Origin: Streptomyces sp. 1-11
GTDB lineage: Bacteria > Actinomycetota > Actinomycetes > Streptomycetales > Streptomycetaceae
Length of the DNA: 64,000 nucleotides
NCBI RefSeq assembly: GCF_007176755.1
Contig: NZ_BJTV01000003.1
Coordinates: 62,001-126,000, forward strand
Reading direction: 5' to 3'
Shown: positions 16,489 through 23,746 of the stretch, piece after piece
Position numbering within the stretch: position 1 is the stretch's first letter
Layout: each line of letters opens with the position of its first letter
The notes under the pieces: model-generated
The model's input: the letters and a program-made list of their open reading frames with translations, nothing else
Told to the model about the DNA's origin: nothing
Database searches by the model: none
Translations under genes and position numbers: made by a program

Positions 16489-16962
16489 TTACCGAAGCCG
16501 TTCCAGCGTCTGTCCGAGAGACGGCAGTACATGCCGACTCCAGCCCCCGTTCATGATCTTCCGCGCCGTCATCTGCGCCGGGTCGTCCGGATCGAATCCC
16601 TCGTGCACTAGGAACAGACGCGTACCGCGCCCTTCCTGTTCCAGGGTCCAGGTGATGGTCCAGTCGGCGGGACCGGCGGGATCCGCGTCGGCCCAGCGCA
16701 GGGACAGCATCCGCTCGGGGACGAAGGCGAGGACCCGCGCTTCGACGACACCGGAGAAGCGGGCGCCCGGGCGCGCGACCGAGGTCATCCGGTACCGGTG
16801 GCCGACCTCCAGCCGGAAGTCCTCGGCGCCGGGCATCTGCCAGCGGGCCAGCAGATCGGGTTCGGTCAGGGCGCGCCAGACCTTGGCGGGCGGATGCGGG
16901 AAGAACCGGTCGACGCGGACGGTGGTGAGGTCGTCGGCGTCATCGGGCGGTGCGGTGCTCAT
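16489..16962 (-). CDS. SRPBCC/AHSA1-like domain protein
   Basis: 157 residues, one START-like SRPBCC domain of the AHSA1 (Aha1 C-terminal) type: VRVDRFFPHPPAKVWRALTEPD near the N-terminus, RYRMTSVARPGARFSGVVEARVLAFVP in the middle, and TWTLEQEGRGTRLFLVHEGF near the end. Such domains form a hydrophobic ligand pocket. The ATG at 16962 overlaps the ArsR stop (16959) in an ATGA arrangement, so translation is coupled. Pairing of an ArsR regulator with an SRPBCC protein is very common in bacteria. The ligand and role are unknown. Confidence 0.88.
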   Translation of the reverse strand: MSTAPPDDADDLTTVRVDRFFPHPPAKVWRALTEPDLLARWQMPGAEDFRLEVGHRYRMTSVARPGARFSGVVEARVLAFVPERMLSLRWADADPAGPADWTITWTLEQEGRGTRLFLVHEGFDPDDPAQMTARKIMNGGWSRHVLPSLGQTLERLR

Positions 16963-17306
16963 GGACGCTCATCGTCGGGCATGCGGTCGAGCAGATCGCC
17001 CAGGTCCCTCAGGCGGTCGCGCCAGAACCGCTCGTACGGATGGAGCCAGTCCTGCACGTCGGCGAGCGGAGCCGCCTCCAGACGGTAGATGCGCTGCCGG
17101 CCCGAGCGCCGCTCCGATACGAGGCCGGCGTCCCGCAGCACCTTGAGGTGTTCGGAGAGGCTCGGGCGGCGCATGTCGAAGTGGCCGGCCAGCGCCTGAA
17201 CGGCCAGCGGACCACGCTCGCGCAGCAGCCGCAGCACCTCACGGCGGGTGGAGTTGGCGAGCGCGGCGAAGACCCGGTCCTCGGCGGCGGTACCCGTCCC
17301 GGTCAT
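16959..17306 (-). CDS. ArsR/SdpR-type winged-helix repressor
   Basis: 115 residues: RVFAALANSTRREVLRLLRERGPLAVQALAGHFDMRRPSLSEHL is the typical ArsR helix-turn-helix in sections, followed by the wing GRQRIYRLEAAPL and the WLHPYERFWRDRLRDLGDLL dimer helix found in ArsR proteins encoded next to SRPBCC genes. No metal-binding Cys cluster is visible, so it is probably not a metal sensor. It lies 78 bases downstream of the VOC gene and overlaps the SRPBCC gene, giving an apparent operon VOC-ArsR-SRPBCC. The twin GTAGG-N6-CCTAC operators at the operon promoter are its likely targets. Confidence 0.9.
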   Translation of the reverse strand: MTGTGTAAEDRVFAALANSTRREVLRLLRERGPLAVQALAGHFDMRRPSLSEHLKVLRDAGLVSERRSGRQRIYRLEAAPLADVQDWLHPYERFWRDRLRDLGDLLDRMPDDERP

Positions 17307-17316
17307 GCCGCGGCCG

Positions 17317-17374
17317 GGTTCACGGGGCGGTCCGGGACTCGGCGCGGTCGGTCCCGGTTCACGGGGCGGTCCGG
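17317..17374. repeat. two exact 19-bp direct repeats between the VOC and ArsR genes
   Basis: GGTTCACGGGGCGGTCCGG occurs at 17317-17335 and again at 17356-17374, 39 bases apart start to start. They fill most of the 78-base gap between the VOC stop and the ArsR start. They could be a second regulatory target or a slippage duplication; nothing in the sequence decides. Confidence 0.6.
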
Positions 17375-17384
17375 TTCATGGGCG

Positions 17385-17759
17385 TCAGAAGCCTTCCTTC
17401 TCCGTCAGCAGCATCAGGCCGTTGCCGTCGGGGTCCGCGAAAGAGGCCATGCGCCCCCAGGGGAGTTTGTCCGGCCCCTGCACGGGGGTTCCGGCAGCGG
17501 CGAGCCGGGCGCAGTCCGCGTCGACGTCGGTCGTGACCAACATGATCCCGCGCGCGGAGCCGGGCGTGAAACCGCCCATCCCCGACCCGGAGAGCGTGAA
17601 CACCGTCTGCGCGCCGCGGGGAGCCACCTGGAGCCAGCGGCCCTGGGGCAGTTGCCGGTCGGCGGTGACCTCCATGCCGAGGACATCGCGGTAGAAGCGC
17701 AGGGCACGGTCCTGGTCGGAGACGGGGAGGGTGACGAAGGAAGCGTGGGTGATGGTCAT
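17385..17759 (-). CDS. VOC-superfamily (glyoxalase/bleomycin-resistance fold) protein
   Basis: 124 residues from ATG 17759: MTITHASFVTLPVSDQDRALRFY is the classic first beta-alpha unit, DVLGMEV and WLQVAPRGAQTVFTL follow, and SFADPDGNGLMLL closes the second unit with the conserved DPDGN. VOC proteins are metal-dependent lyases, dioxygenases or drug-binding proteins; this one is not assignable. No ribosome site is present, and the promoter -10 lies six bases before the ATG, so the mRNA should be leaderless. It heads the inferred operon with ArsR and SRPBCC genes. Confidence 0.87.
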   Translation of the reverse strand: MTITHASFVTLPVSDQDRALRFYRDVLGMEVTADRQLPQGRWLQVAPRGAQTVFTLSGSGMGGFTPGSARGIMLVTTDVDADCARLAAAGTPVQGPDKLPWGRMASFADPDGNGLMLLTEKEGF

Positions 17760-17765
17760 GCGGCG

Positions 17766-17813
17766 AGAATAGGTAGGCGGTTTCCTACGCGTCAACCGTA
17801 GGGTGTTTCCTAC
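17766..17813 (-). promoter_or_regulatory. leaderless promoter with twin operators for the VOC-ArsR-SRPBCC operon
   Basis: On the minus strand: -35 TTGACG (complement of 17790-17795), 18-bp spacer, -10 TATTCT (complement of 17766-17771), predicted start at the A of the VOC ATG (17759). Two inverted repeats of one design flank the -35 box: GTAGG-CGGTTT-CCTAC (17773-17788, in the spacer) and GTAGG-GTGTTT-CCTAC (17798-17813, just upstream), 25 bases apart. A repressor bound to both would block RNA polymerase. The encoded ArsR protein is the natural candidate. Confidence 0.75.
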
Positions 17814-18051
17814 CTGAGGGCTCGGCCTTGCGTGCGGGGCGTTCCCGCTCGGCTGCCGTACGGGGCGTATCTGCTCGGCTCGCCGTGCGGAAGGGCGCTC
17901 GACCTGCCCTGCGGGAGGTATCCGCACGGCGTCCGGAGGTGTTCGGGGTAACGGCTGGTAACTTGCTGCGGTCCCTCCGGTCCGGAGGCGTCGTCCCCGG
18001 CGGGACGAGCGCGCCCGGGGCGGCCGGTTCGCTACAGCTTGGGAGCTTGAC
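17814..18051. other. intergenic stretch with degenerate GGGGCGT/GCTCGGCT repeats
   Basis: No convincing gene on either strand. Between about 17830 and 17935 the motif CGGGGCGT..CGCTCGGCT..CCGT recurs about every 26 bases in decaying form (three to four units). The rest leads into the lipoprotein gene at 18052, preceded by GGGAG near 18040. No promoter can be named with confidence. Confidence 0.4.
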
Positions 18052-18540
18052 GTGACTACGGCGACTGCAAGGGTGCGGACGGCGGCCGCGGCGGCGGGTC
18101 TGGTGGGCGCGCTGGCGCTGACCGCGTGCAGCGGCGGCGGCGCTGACGACGACTCCTCACCGGCCCCGGCGCCGACGGCCGCCACGGAGTCCGCGAGCGG
18201 CTCCACGGGCACCGTCACGGGCGCTTCCGCCGAGCTCCAGGGCAGTTGGGTCGCCACCGGCAAGGGTTCGATCGTGGCTCTGGTGATCACCGGCAAGCGG
18301 GCCGGGCTCTTCGTGACGGGCGGATCCGTGTGCAGCGGCACCGCCGGTGCCGAGTCGGGCATGCGGATGATCCACCTGACGTGCACGGACGGCACCGAGG
18401 ACCGGGTCACCGGCATGGTCGACTCGGTGACCAAGGACGCCCTGAAGGTGACCTGGTCGGGCAAGGTCGGCCACGAGACGTACACCAAGGCCGAGGGCGG
18501 CAAGCTGCCGTCGGGGATGCCGACCACCCTGAAGCGGTGA
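18052..18540 (+). CDS. secreted lipoprotein of unknown function
   Basis: 162 residues from GTG 18052 (GGAG seven bases upstream). A signal peptide with basic start (TARVRTAAAAAG) and lipobox ALTAC places the mature protein, beginning at about Cys26, on the outer face of the membrane. A Ser/Thr/Ala/Pro-rich linker (about 27-60) leads into a small beta-rich domain: LQGSWVATGKGSIVALVITGKRAGLFVTGGSVCSG in sections, with a probable disulphide between the Cys of VCSGTA and the Cys of LTCTDGT. No family is recognised. A second lipoprotein gene follows in the same direction 81 bases on, so the pair may be co-transcribed. Confidence 0.8.
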   Translation: MTTATARVRTAAAAAGLVGALALTACSGGGADDDSSPAPAPTAATESASGSTGTVTGASAELQGSWVATGKGSIVALVITGKRAGLFVTGGSVCSGTAGAESGMRMIHLTCTDGTEDRVTGMVDSVTKDALKVTWSGKVGHETYTKAEGGKLPSGMPTTLKR

Positions 18541-18621
18541 ATTGGGCGGGGTGGGTGAGCGCGGCTCCGGCGTAGCCGCCATGATGCGGGGAGACCGTCA
18601 CGACCTCGATGGGACCAGCTC

Positions 18622-19137
18622 ATGCGCGTCATTCCGCTCACCGTCACCGCCCTCACCGCCGCCCTTCTGCTGACCGCCTGTGACGACGGCGGCGGTGGCA
18701 AGAACGGCAAGAGCGGCTCCGCCTGCGAGATCGGCGGGGTCTCGGTGCAGATCGGGGCGGCCAGCGTGGCCCCGTCCGCTGGTGACACCGGCGAGGTGCC
18801 CGTCAGCATCACCAACCAGAGCGCGCCCTGCACCCTGGACCACTTCCCCGGCGTCACGCTGAGCACGAGCGGCGGCGAGGTGAAACTGCCCGTGCTGGAG
18901 GGGGCGAAGGCGCAGAAGCTGAAGCTCGCCAAGGGCGACTCGGCGACCTTCACCATCGCCTACGTGCGCGGCGGGGCGGGCGGCAAGGCCGGCCTGACCG
19001 CCAAGTCGGTGAAGATCGGCCTGCCGGGCACGGACACCACCCGCAGCTTCCCGTGGTCCTACGGACCCGTCGCGACCAAGGGCTCCGGTGACACCCCGAA
19101 CGCCTCCGTCAGCGCCTTCCAGCAGGTCGGGGACTGA
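18622..19137 (+). CDS. DUF4232-like lipoprotein
   Basis: 171 residues. Signal peptide MRVIPLTVTALTAALLLTAC ends in the lipobox LLTAC with the lipidated Cys at residue 20, followed by a Gly/Asp/Lys-rich linker. The mature domain resembles DUF4232: VPVSITNQSAPCTLDHFPGVTL (the typical N-x-S/G-x-x-x-C-x-L-x-G/F-x-P pattern) and a late beta strand TIAYVRGG. These are cell-envelope proteins of unknown function. The ATG at 18622 has only a weak GGGA upstream. Downstream lies a long tandem-repeat tract without genes. Confidence 0.78.
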   Translation: MRVIPLTVTALTAALLLTACDDGGGGKNGKSGSACEIGGVSVQIGAASVAPSAGDTGEVPVSITNQSAPCTLDHFPGVTLSTSGGEVKLPVLEGAKAQKLKLAKGDSATFTIAYVRGGAGGKAGLTAKSVKIGLPGTDTTRSFPWSYGPVATKGSGDTPNASVSAFQQVGD

Positions 19138-19212
19138 CGTCAAGCGGGAGCGGGGCGGCCGCGGAGGCGGACGTCGGGCCAGACGCGGGGCCGGGCGTCG
19201 GGCGGCTCACCG

Positions 19213-19565
19213 GCCGTGAGATCGAACGCCGGCCGGGCCGCACCCGAGGGCCGTCAGGCGGGACGCCAGCCGTGAGGCGGGACGCCAGCCGTGAGGCGGC
19301 GCACCGGCCGTCAGGCGGCGCATCGGCCGTCAGGCGGCGCATCGGCCGAAAGAGGGGACGCGGGAGTCCGGCGGCTCACCGGCCGTGAGGCGGCGCACTG
19401 GCCGACGGGTGGGACGCCCTCCGTAAGGCGGCACGCCAGCCGTAAGGCGGCACGCCAGCCGTAAGGCGGCACGCCAGCCGTCAGGCGGCGCACCGGCCGA
19501 CGGCGGGGCGCCAGCCGTAAGGCCGGAAGCCGGCCAGGCAGGCCGAGGCCCGTCAGGCGGGACGC
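19213..19565. repeat. degenerate 19-bp tandem repeat tract
   Basis: About 16-18 head-to-tail units of roughly 19 bases, consensus CCGTNAGGCGGNRCRCCRG, between the DUF4232 lipoprotein gene and the DUF2786 gene. Clean units include 19251-19269, 19270-19288, 19289-19307, 19308-19326 and 19327-19345; the last two are identical, and three identical units follow near 19431-19487. One unit near 19346-19382 is expanded. There are no unique spacers, so it is not a CRISPR array. The tract runs slightly into the 3' end of the DUF2786 frame. Confidence 0.85.
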
Positions 19566-20692
19566 GGCCGGGACGGGTCCGAGGGCCGGTCGAGCCGAGG
19601 GCGGGCTCTGACCTGGGCCTGGTCCGCCGCCCGCGCGCCCTCCGTCCAGCCCGCCGCGTCGCTCACTCCGCGCAGCCGGGTGGTCGTGGTCTCGGGGAAC
19701 ATGTGCTCCAGGCGGCCGGCCACGGCCGTCTCCCGGGTGGCGAGGACCGGCAGCAGGTCCTCGGTCACCTGGGTGCCGGCCACGGCCGCGAGACGGTCGC
19801 CGACGCGATGGGCGTAGGCGGCGAGGAACGACTGCCGGAACGTCTTGGTGCGCTTGCGGCCGCCGGCCCGCTGCGCGGCCTCCGCCTTGGTCATCGCGTG
19901 GGTGGCCTGCACGAGCAGTGAGGCGTGGAGCAGTTCCACCACCTCCAGGTCCGCCTCGAAACCGACGACCGTGGAGAAGCCGAGCGCCTCGTTCCACACC
20001 GCGCGGCAGTGGTTGGCGGTGGCCACCGCGTCCAGCAGCACCGCCTTGGCCTGCTCGTACGGCGGCTCCACGCCGATGCGGCAGGCGCCGGGCGCATCCG
20101 GCGCGGGGGCTCCCGCGGCCAGCAGCGCCTCGTCGACGCTGTGCCGGGCCATCAGCTCCTGCGCCTTGGCCGAGAGCGCCTCCGCCTCCTCGGGGTAGCC
20201 GGTGGCCTCGGCCTTGGCGAGCAGGGCGCGGATGCGGTTGAGCATGCGGGAGGCGCCCGGCCCGGGGTCACGGCGGGGCTCCTCCAGGACCTCAAGGGCG
20301 GGCAGGCGCAGCAGCAGGCGGTACAGCTCGAGCACCGCGGTGGCGTGCGAGAAGCGGTCGCCCGCCCGGACGGCGGGCTCGGGGAGGGCTTCGAGCTGGG
20401 CGGCCCAGCGGCGTCCGCGGGGGCGGTCCCGCCCGGACTGGGCCCGGACCAGCCCCGCGACGAGCGACAGATGCACCTCGTCCAGCTCGCGCCGCACGAG
20501 CCGCACGACATCGGCGGGCTGCCAGCCGCGCCGCCATGCGGCCGCCACGAACTCCTCGCCCCGGCGCGCGAGTTCGGCGTCCGCCGCGGGGTCGGCGGCG
20601 AGCAGGGAGGCACCCGTGTCGAGCCCGGCGTCGTTGTCTTCGTACAGCGCGGCGCGGAACGCCCGCTCGACGGTGCTTGCAGTGCTGGTCAC
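19553..20692 (-). CDS. DUF2786 domain protein
   Basis: 379 residues from GTG 20692. The recognisable part is a DUF2786 segment near residues 150-195: MLNRIRALLAKAEATGYPEEAEAL, then SAKAQELMARHSVDEALL, a helical motif found in many actinobacterial and phage proteins. The N-terminal half is helical (ERAFRAALYEDND, WRRGWQPADVVRLVRRELDEVHLSLV); the C-terminal part contains HASLLVQATHAMTKAEA and FRQSFLAAYAHRVGDRL. The last ~30 residues are Arg/Pro-rich and overlap the tandem repeat tract, so the true C-terminus may have been remodelled by repeat growth. Two DnaA-box sequences lie 50-70 bases upstream. Function unknown. Confidence 0.82.
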   Translation of the reverse strand: MTSTASTVERAFRAALYEDNDAGLDTGASLLAADPAADAELARRGEEFVAAAWRRGWQPADVVRLVRRELDEVHLSLVAGLVRAQSGRDRPRGRRWAAQLEALPEPAVRAGDRFSHATAVLELYRLLLRLPALEVLEEPRRDPGPGASRMLNRIRALLAKAEATGYPEEAEALSAKAQELMARHSVDEALLAAGAPAPDAPGACRIGVEPPYEQAKAVLLDAVATANHCRAVWNEALGFSTVVGFEADLEVVELLHASLLVQATHAMTKAEAAQRAGGRKRTKTFRQSFLAAYAHRVGDRLAAVAGTQVTEDLLPVLATRETAVAGRLEHMFPETTTTRLRGVSDAAGWTEGARAADQAQVRARPRLDRPSDPSRPRPA

Positions 20693-20743
20693 CCGTCGAT
20701 CGTGCCACGCGTCTCCGTCAGCGGCCGAAGTCCGTCCACAGCC

Positions 20744-20762
20744 TGTGGACAACTGTGGATAA
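20744..20762. promoter_or_regulatory. two perfect DnaA boxes
   Basis: TGTGGACAA at 20744-20752 is the complement of TTGTCCACA, the Streptomyces DnaA-box consensus; TGTGGATAA at 20754-20762 is the complement of TTATCCACA, the E. coli consensus. They start 10 bases apart, about one helical turn, so both face one side of the DNA. A partial GTCCACA lies at 20734-20740. They sit between the divergent DUF2786 and Clp-N genes. This is far too small for a replication origin; a DnaA-responsive promoter is possible. Confidence 0.7.
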
Positions 20763-20776
20763 CGAACACCCGTCGA

Positions 20777-20825
20777 GTGTCAACCAGTAGTTGACAGCCC
20801 GCCGGGGGCAACCTACGGTTGACAC
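20777..20825 (+). promoter_or_regulatory. leaderless promoter built from GTTGAC half sites
   Basis: -35 TTGACA (20791-20796), 17-bp spacer, -10 TACGGT (20814-20819); the predicted start is the A of the ATG at 20826, so the transcript is leaderless. The same stretch holds four CAACC/GGTTG half sites: GTGTCAACC (20777-20785), GTTGACA (20790-20796), CAACC (20809-20813) and GGTTGACAC (20817-20825). The first and last are exact complements and abut the start codon. A regulator bound here would cover the whole promoter; the encoded HTH protein is a candidate autoregulator. Confidence 0.7.
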
Positions 20826-21584
20826 ATGGCGACCAATCCGAACATCACGGCATCCGTACGCCTCGACGACCTCATCGCGGCGATCAAGAAGGTCCACCCC
20901 GAACCCCTGGACCAGCTCCAGGACGCGGTGATCGCCGCCGATCACCTCGGTGACGTGGCCGACCACCTGATCGGTCACTTCGTCGACCAGGCCCGCCGCT
21001 CCGGCGCCTCCTGGACCGACATCGGCAGGAGCATGGGCGTGACCCGGCAGGCCGCACAGAAGCGGTTCGTGCCCAAGGAGTCGGCCGACCTCGACCCCAG
21101 CCAGGGCTTCAGCCGCTACACCCCGCGCGCGCGGAACACGGTCATGGCCGCGCACAACGAGGCGGTGGCCGCGCACAACGCCGAGGGCCGCCCCGAGCAC
21201 CTGGTCCTCGGGCTGCTGGCCGAGCCGGAAGGCCTGGCGGCGAAGGCGATCACCGCCCAGGACGTCCCGCCGGACGCGGTCCGCCGGGCGGCGGCCGCCG
21301 CGCTCCCGCCGGCCGTCGAGGACGCTCCCGACCTCGTCCCCTACGGCCCCGAGGCGAAGAAGGTCCTGGAACTCACCTTCCGCGAGGCCCTCCGGCTCGG
21401 CCACAACTACATCGGCACCGAGCACATTCTGCTGGCCCTGCTGGAGCACGAGAACGGCACGGGCGTCCTCAGCGGCCTCGGCATCACCAAGGAGGCGACC
21501 GAGGAGTTCGTCGCCAAGGTGCTGGCGACGCTGCTCGAGCAGAAGAAGGCGGCAGCGGACACGGAGGGGGCGGCGACCGACTGA
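20826..21584 (+). CDS. HTH plus Clp N-terminal repeat protein
   Basis: 252 residues. The N-terminal third is helical and contains a homeodomain-like HTH, WTDIGRSMGVTRQAAQKRF (about residues 61-80). The rest comprises two Clp-N repeats: FSRYTPRARNTVMAAHNEAVAAHN / EHLVLGLLAEPEGLAAKAI and LVPYGPEAKKVLELTFREALRLG / IGTEHILLALLEHENGTG. Clp-N repeats bind adaptors or substrates in ClpA/B/C; there is no AAA ATPase module here, so this is a stand-alone regulator or adaptor, a form common in Streptomyces. The gene has a leaderless promoter with GTTGAC operators. Autoregulation linked to protein quality is a reasonable guess, not shown. Confidence 0.85.
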   Translation: MATNPNITASVRLDDLIAAIKKVHPEPLDQLQDAVIAADHLGDVADHLIGHFVDQARRSGASWTDIGRSMGVTRQAAQKRFVPKESADLDPSQGFSRYTPRARNTVMAAHNEAVAAHNAEGRPEHLVLGLLAEPEGLAAKAITAQDVPPDAVRRAAAAALPPAVEDAPDLVPYGPEAKKVLELTFREALRLGHNYIGTEHILLALLEHENGTGVLSGLGITKEATEEFVAKVLATLLEQKKAAADTEGAATD

Positions 21585-21661
21585 CCCCCGGGCGCACCCC
21601 GCTCCCGACCCGGACCCGCAGGTCAACGCCATTGTCAGTAGCGCCTGCCACACTCCTTCAC

Positions 21662-23356
21662 ATGGCCGGCCGATGGGCTCTCGCGGCGGCCGAGGACGGT
21701 GGCGTGGACGTCGCCCCCCTCGGCCCCGACGGGCTGCCCGCCGGGCCGGTGCGGCGGGAGAGCGATCTCGCCGGGGCGGTGCGGAGCCGCCCGGAGGTGA
21801 CGCGCTGGGTGTGGCGGTCGACCGCCGACGTCTACCCGCGTCTGCTCGCCACGGGGGTGCGAGTGGACCGGTGCTACGACGTCGAGGACGCCGAGACGCT
21901 CCTGCTGGGCCACGAGGGCAGGTACGGCGAGCCACGCTCGGCCGCCGCCGCCCTGGCCCGCCTCCGGGGCGGCCCCGTACCGCCCGACCCGCCGCAGCGG
22001 CAGGCCGAACCGGGCGCCCAGTCCCCGCTGTTCGAGCCGGCCGGCAACCGCCTGCCCCTCACCGACCTGCTCGCCGTCTACGCCGAGCAGCAGCGGCGGC
22101 ACGAGCGCACCGCACACCCCGACCGCATGCGGCTGCTGACCGCCGCCGAGTCCGCGGGGATGCTGGTGGCCGCCGAGATGAACCGCTCGGGCCTGCCGTG
22201 GAGCGCGGAGGTCCACCGCGAGCTGCTGCGCGACCTGCTCGGCGAGCGGTACGCGGGCGGCGGCGAGCCGCGCCGCCTGGCCGAGCTGGCGGACGAGGTG
22301 TCGGCCGCCTTCGGCCGCCGGGTGCGGCCCGACCTGCCCGCCGACGTGGTCCGGGCCTTCGCCGGGGCCGGGATCAAGGTGCGCTCCACCCGCCGCCGGG
22401 AGATCGCGTCCGTGGACCATCCCGCGGTGAAGCCGCTGCTGGAGTACAAGAAGCTGTACCGCATCTGGGTCGCGCACGGCTGGTCCTGGCTGCAGGACTG
22501 GGTGCGCGAGGGCCGCTTCCGGCCGGAGTTCCTGGCCGGCGGCACGGTCACCGGGCGCTGGGTGACCAACGGCGGAGGCGCGCTGCAGATCCCCAAGGTG
22601 ATCCGGCGGGCCGTGGTCGCCGACCCCGGCTGGCGGCTGGTCGTGGCCGACGCCGACCAGATGGAGCCGCGCGTACTGGCGGCCATCTCCCGCGACCCCG
22701 GCCTGATGGAGGTGGCCGCGCGCGAGAGCGACCTGTACCAGTCGGTCTCGGACCGCGCGTTCTCCGGCGACCGCGACCAGGCCAAGATCGCCGTGCTCGG
22801 CGCGGTCTACGGCCAGACATCCGGCGACGGCCTGAAGAACCTCGCCGCCCTCAGACGCCGCTTCCCCAGGGCCGTGGCCTACGTCGACGACGCGGCCCGG
22901 GCCGGCGAGGAGGGCCGGCTCGTGCGCACCTGGCTGGGCCGGACCTGCCCGCCCGTCGCCGGCCCGGACGAGGACGCGGCGGAGGAGGCGGGCATCCCGG
23001 TCGGCGACGACGACGCCGGGCACGCGGACGGCCCGGCCTGGGGCCCGGGCCACACCTCGGGCGACTCCCGCGCGCGGGGCCGCTTCGCCCGGAACTTCGT
23101 CGTGCAGGGCAGCGCCGCCGACTGGGCCCTGCTGCTGCTCGCCGCGCTGCGCCGCGCCTGTGCGGACCTCGAGGCCGAGCTGGTCTTCTTCCAGCACGAC
23201 GAGGTGATCGTGCACTGTCCCGCCGAGGAGGCCGCCACGGTCGTCGAGGCCATCCGCGAGGCCTCGCACCTCGCCGGACGCCTGACCTTCGGCGAGACAC
23301 CGGTGCGCTTCCCGTTCACCACCGCGGTGGTGGAGTGCTACGCCGACGCCAAGTGA
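21662..23356 (+). CDS. bifunctional 3'-5' exonuclease-like/DNA polymerase, small PolA-type
   Basis: 564 residues from ATG 21662. The C-terminal half carries family A polymerase motifs: motif A VVADADQMEPRVLAAIS, motif B RDQAKIAVLGAVYGQTSG, motif C FFQHDEVIVHCP. The N-terminal ~200 residues align with a 3'-5' exonuclease-like module, but the exonuclease acidic motifs are hard to see and proofreading activity is doubtful. It lacks the 5' nuclease of PolI. An acidic insertion (GPDEDAAEEAGIPVGDDDAGHADG, in parts) lies between motifs B and C. Proteins like this are conserved in actinobacteria beside a full-length PolA; a DNA-repair role is likely. No ribosome site is seen. Confidence 0.88.
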   Translation: MAGRWALAAAEDGGVDVAPLGPDGLPAGPVRRESDLAGAVRSRPEVTRWVWRSTADVYPRLLATGVRVDRCYDVEDAETLLLGHEGRYGEPRSAAAALARLRGGPVPPDPPQRQAEPGAQSPLFEPAGNRLPLTDLLAVYAEQQRRHERTAHPDRMRLLTAAESAGMLVAAEMNRSGLPWSAEVHRELLRDLLGERYAGGGEPRRLAELADEVSAAFGRRVRPDLPADVVRAFAGAGIKVRSTRRREIASVDHPAVKPLLEYKKLYRIWVAHGWSWLQDWVREGRFRPEFLAGGTVTGRWVTNGGGALQIPKVIRRAVVADPGWRLVVADADQMEPRVLAAISRDPGLMEVAARESDLYQSVSDRAFSGDRDQAKIAVLGAVYGQTSGDGLKNLAALRRRFPRAVAYVDDAARAGEEGRLVRTWLGRTCPPVAGPDEDAAEEAGIPVGDDDAGHADGPAWGPGHTSGDSRARGRFARNFVVQGSAADWALLLLAALRRACADLEAELVFFQHDEVIVHCPAEEAATVVEAIREASHLAGRLTFGETPVRFPFTTAVVECYADAK

Positions 23357-23465
23357 GGCCGGCGGCAGGGCCATTGCCCCGCCCGCGAGGGGGTACGCGG
23401 GCCTTTACGGGGCGTGTGCGGCGGCCGCCCGCCCCGGCAGGCGACCGGGTGGGAGGGGCGACCGA

Positions 23466-23669
23466 ATGCAGCCGGAACACTGGACGGCGCGACGACTGAG
23501 GTTCACGCTGTGGGTCGCCGGAGCCGTGGCGGCGTTCGGAGTGGTCGGTGCGGTGCTGTCCGCGCTGAGGGCCCCGGACACCGTCACGTGGGCCGCCGCC
23601 GCCGGAGCCGCCGTGGCCGGCGGATGGGCCGGCGAGAGGTTCATGCGACGCCTCGAGGAGCGCCGCTGA
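23466..23669 (+). CDS. small membrane protein, 67 residues
   Basis: ATG 23466 is preceded by GGGAGG at nine bases. The product has a basic start (MQPEHWTARRLRF), two hydrophobic stretches (TLWVAGAVAAFGVVGAVLSAL and TWAAAAGAAVAGGWAG) separated by a short polar turn, and a basic tail FMRRLEERR, so both ends are probably cytoplasmic. No family is recognised. Codon use is typical for the window (third positions rich in G/C), which supports real coding. It stands alone between the polymerase gene and tRNA-Thr. Confidence 0.65.
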   Translation: MQPEHWTARRLRFTLWVAGAVAAFGVVGAVLSALRAPDTVTWAAAAGAAVAGGWAGERFMRRLEERR

Positions 23670-23709
23670 TCCTCGGCGCCCGCTCACGGCGAGCCGAAGC
23701 TGAACGAGA

Positions 23710-23741
23710 AAGCCCAGCGCAGACGGTGTCTGAGCTGGGCT
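23710..23741 (-). terminator. terminator of tRNA-Thr
   Basis: Minus-strand stem AGCCCAGC (complement of 23734-23741) with GCTGGGCT (complement of 23711-23718), with an inner CAGAC/GTCTG pairing, then TTTCTCG. It lies just past the 3' end of the tRNA gene in its direction of transcription. The short U-run supports intrinsic termination. Confidence 0.7.
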
Positions 23742-23746
23742 TCGGA

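Noticed and set aside
19213..19565. Possible CRISPR array
   Set aside because: Repeats are contiguous 19-base units without unique spacers, and no cas genes are present.
20744..20762. Secondary replication origin
   Set aside because: Only two boxes are present; a Streptomyces origin has many boxes between dnaA and dnaN, which are not here.
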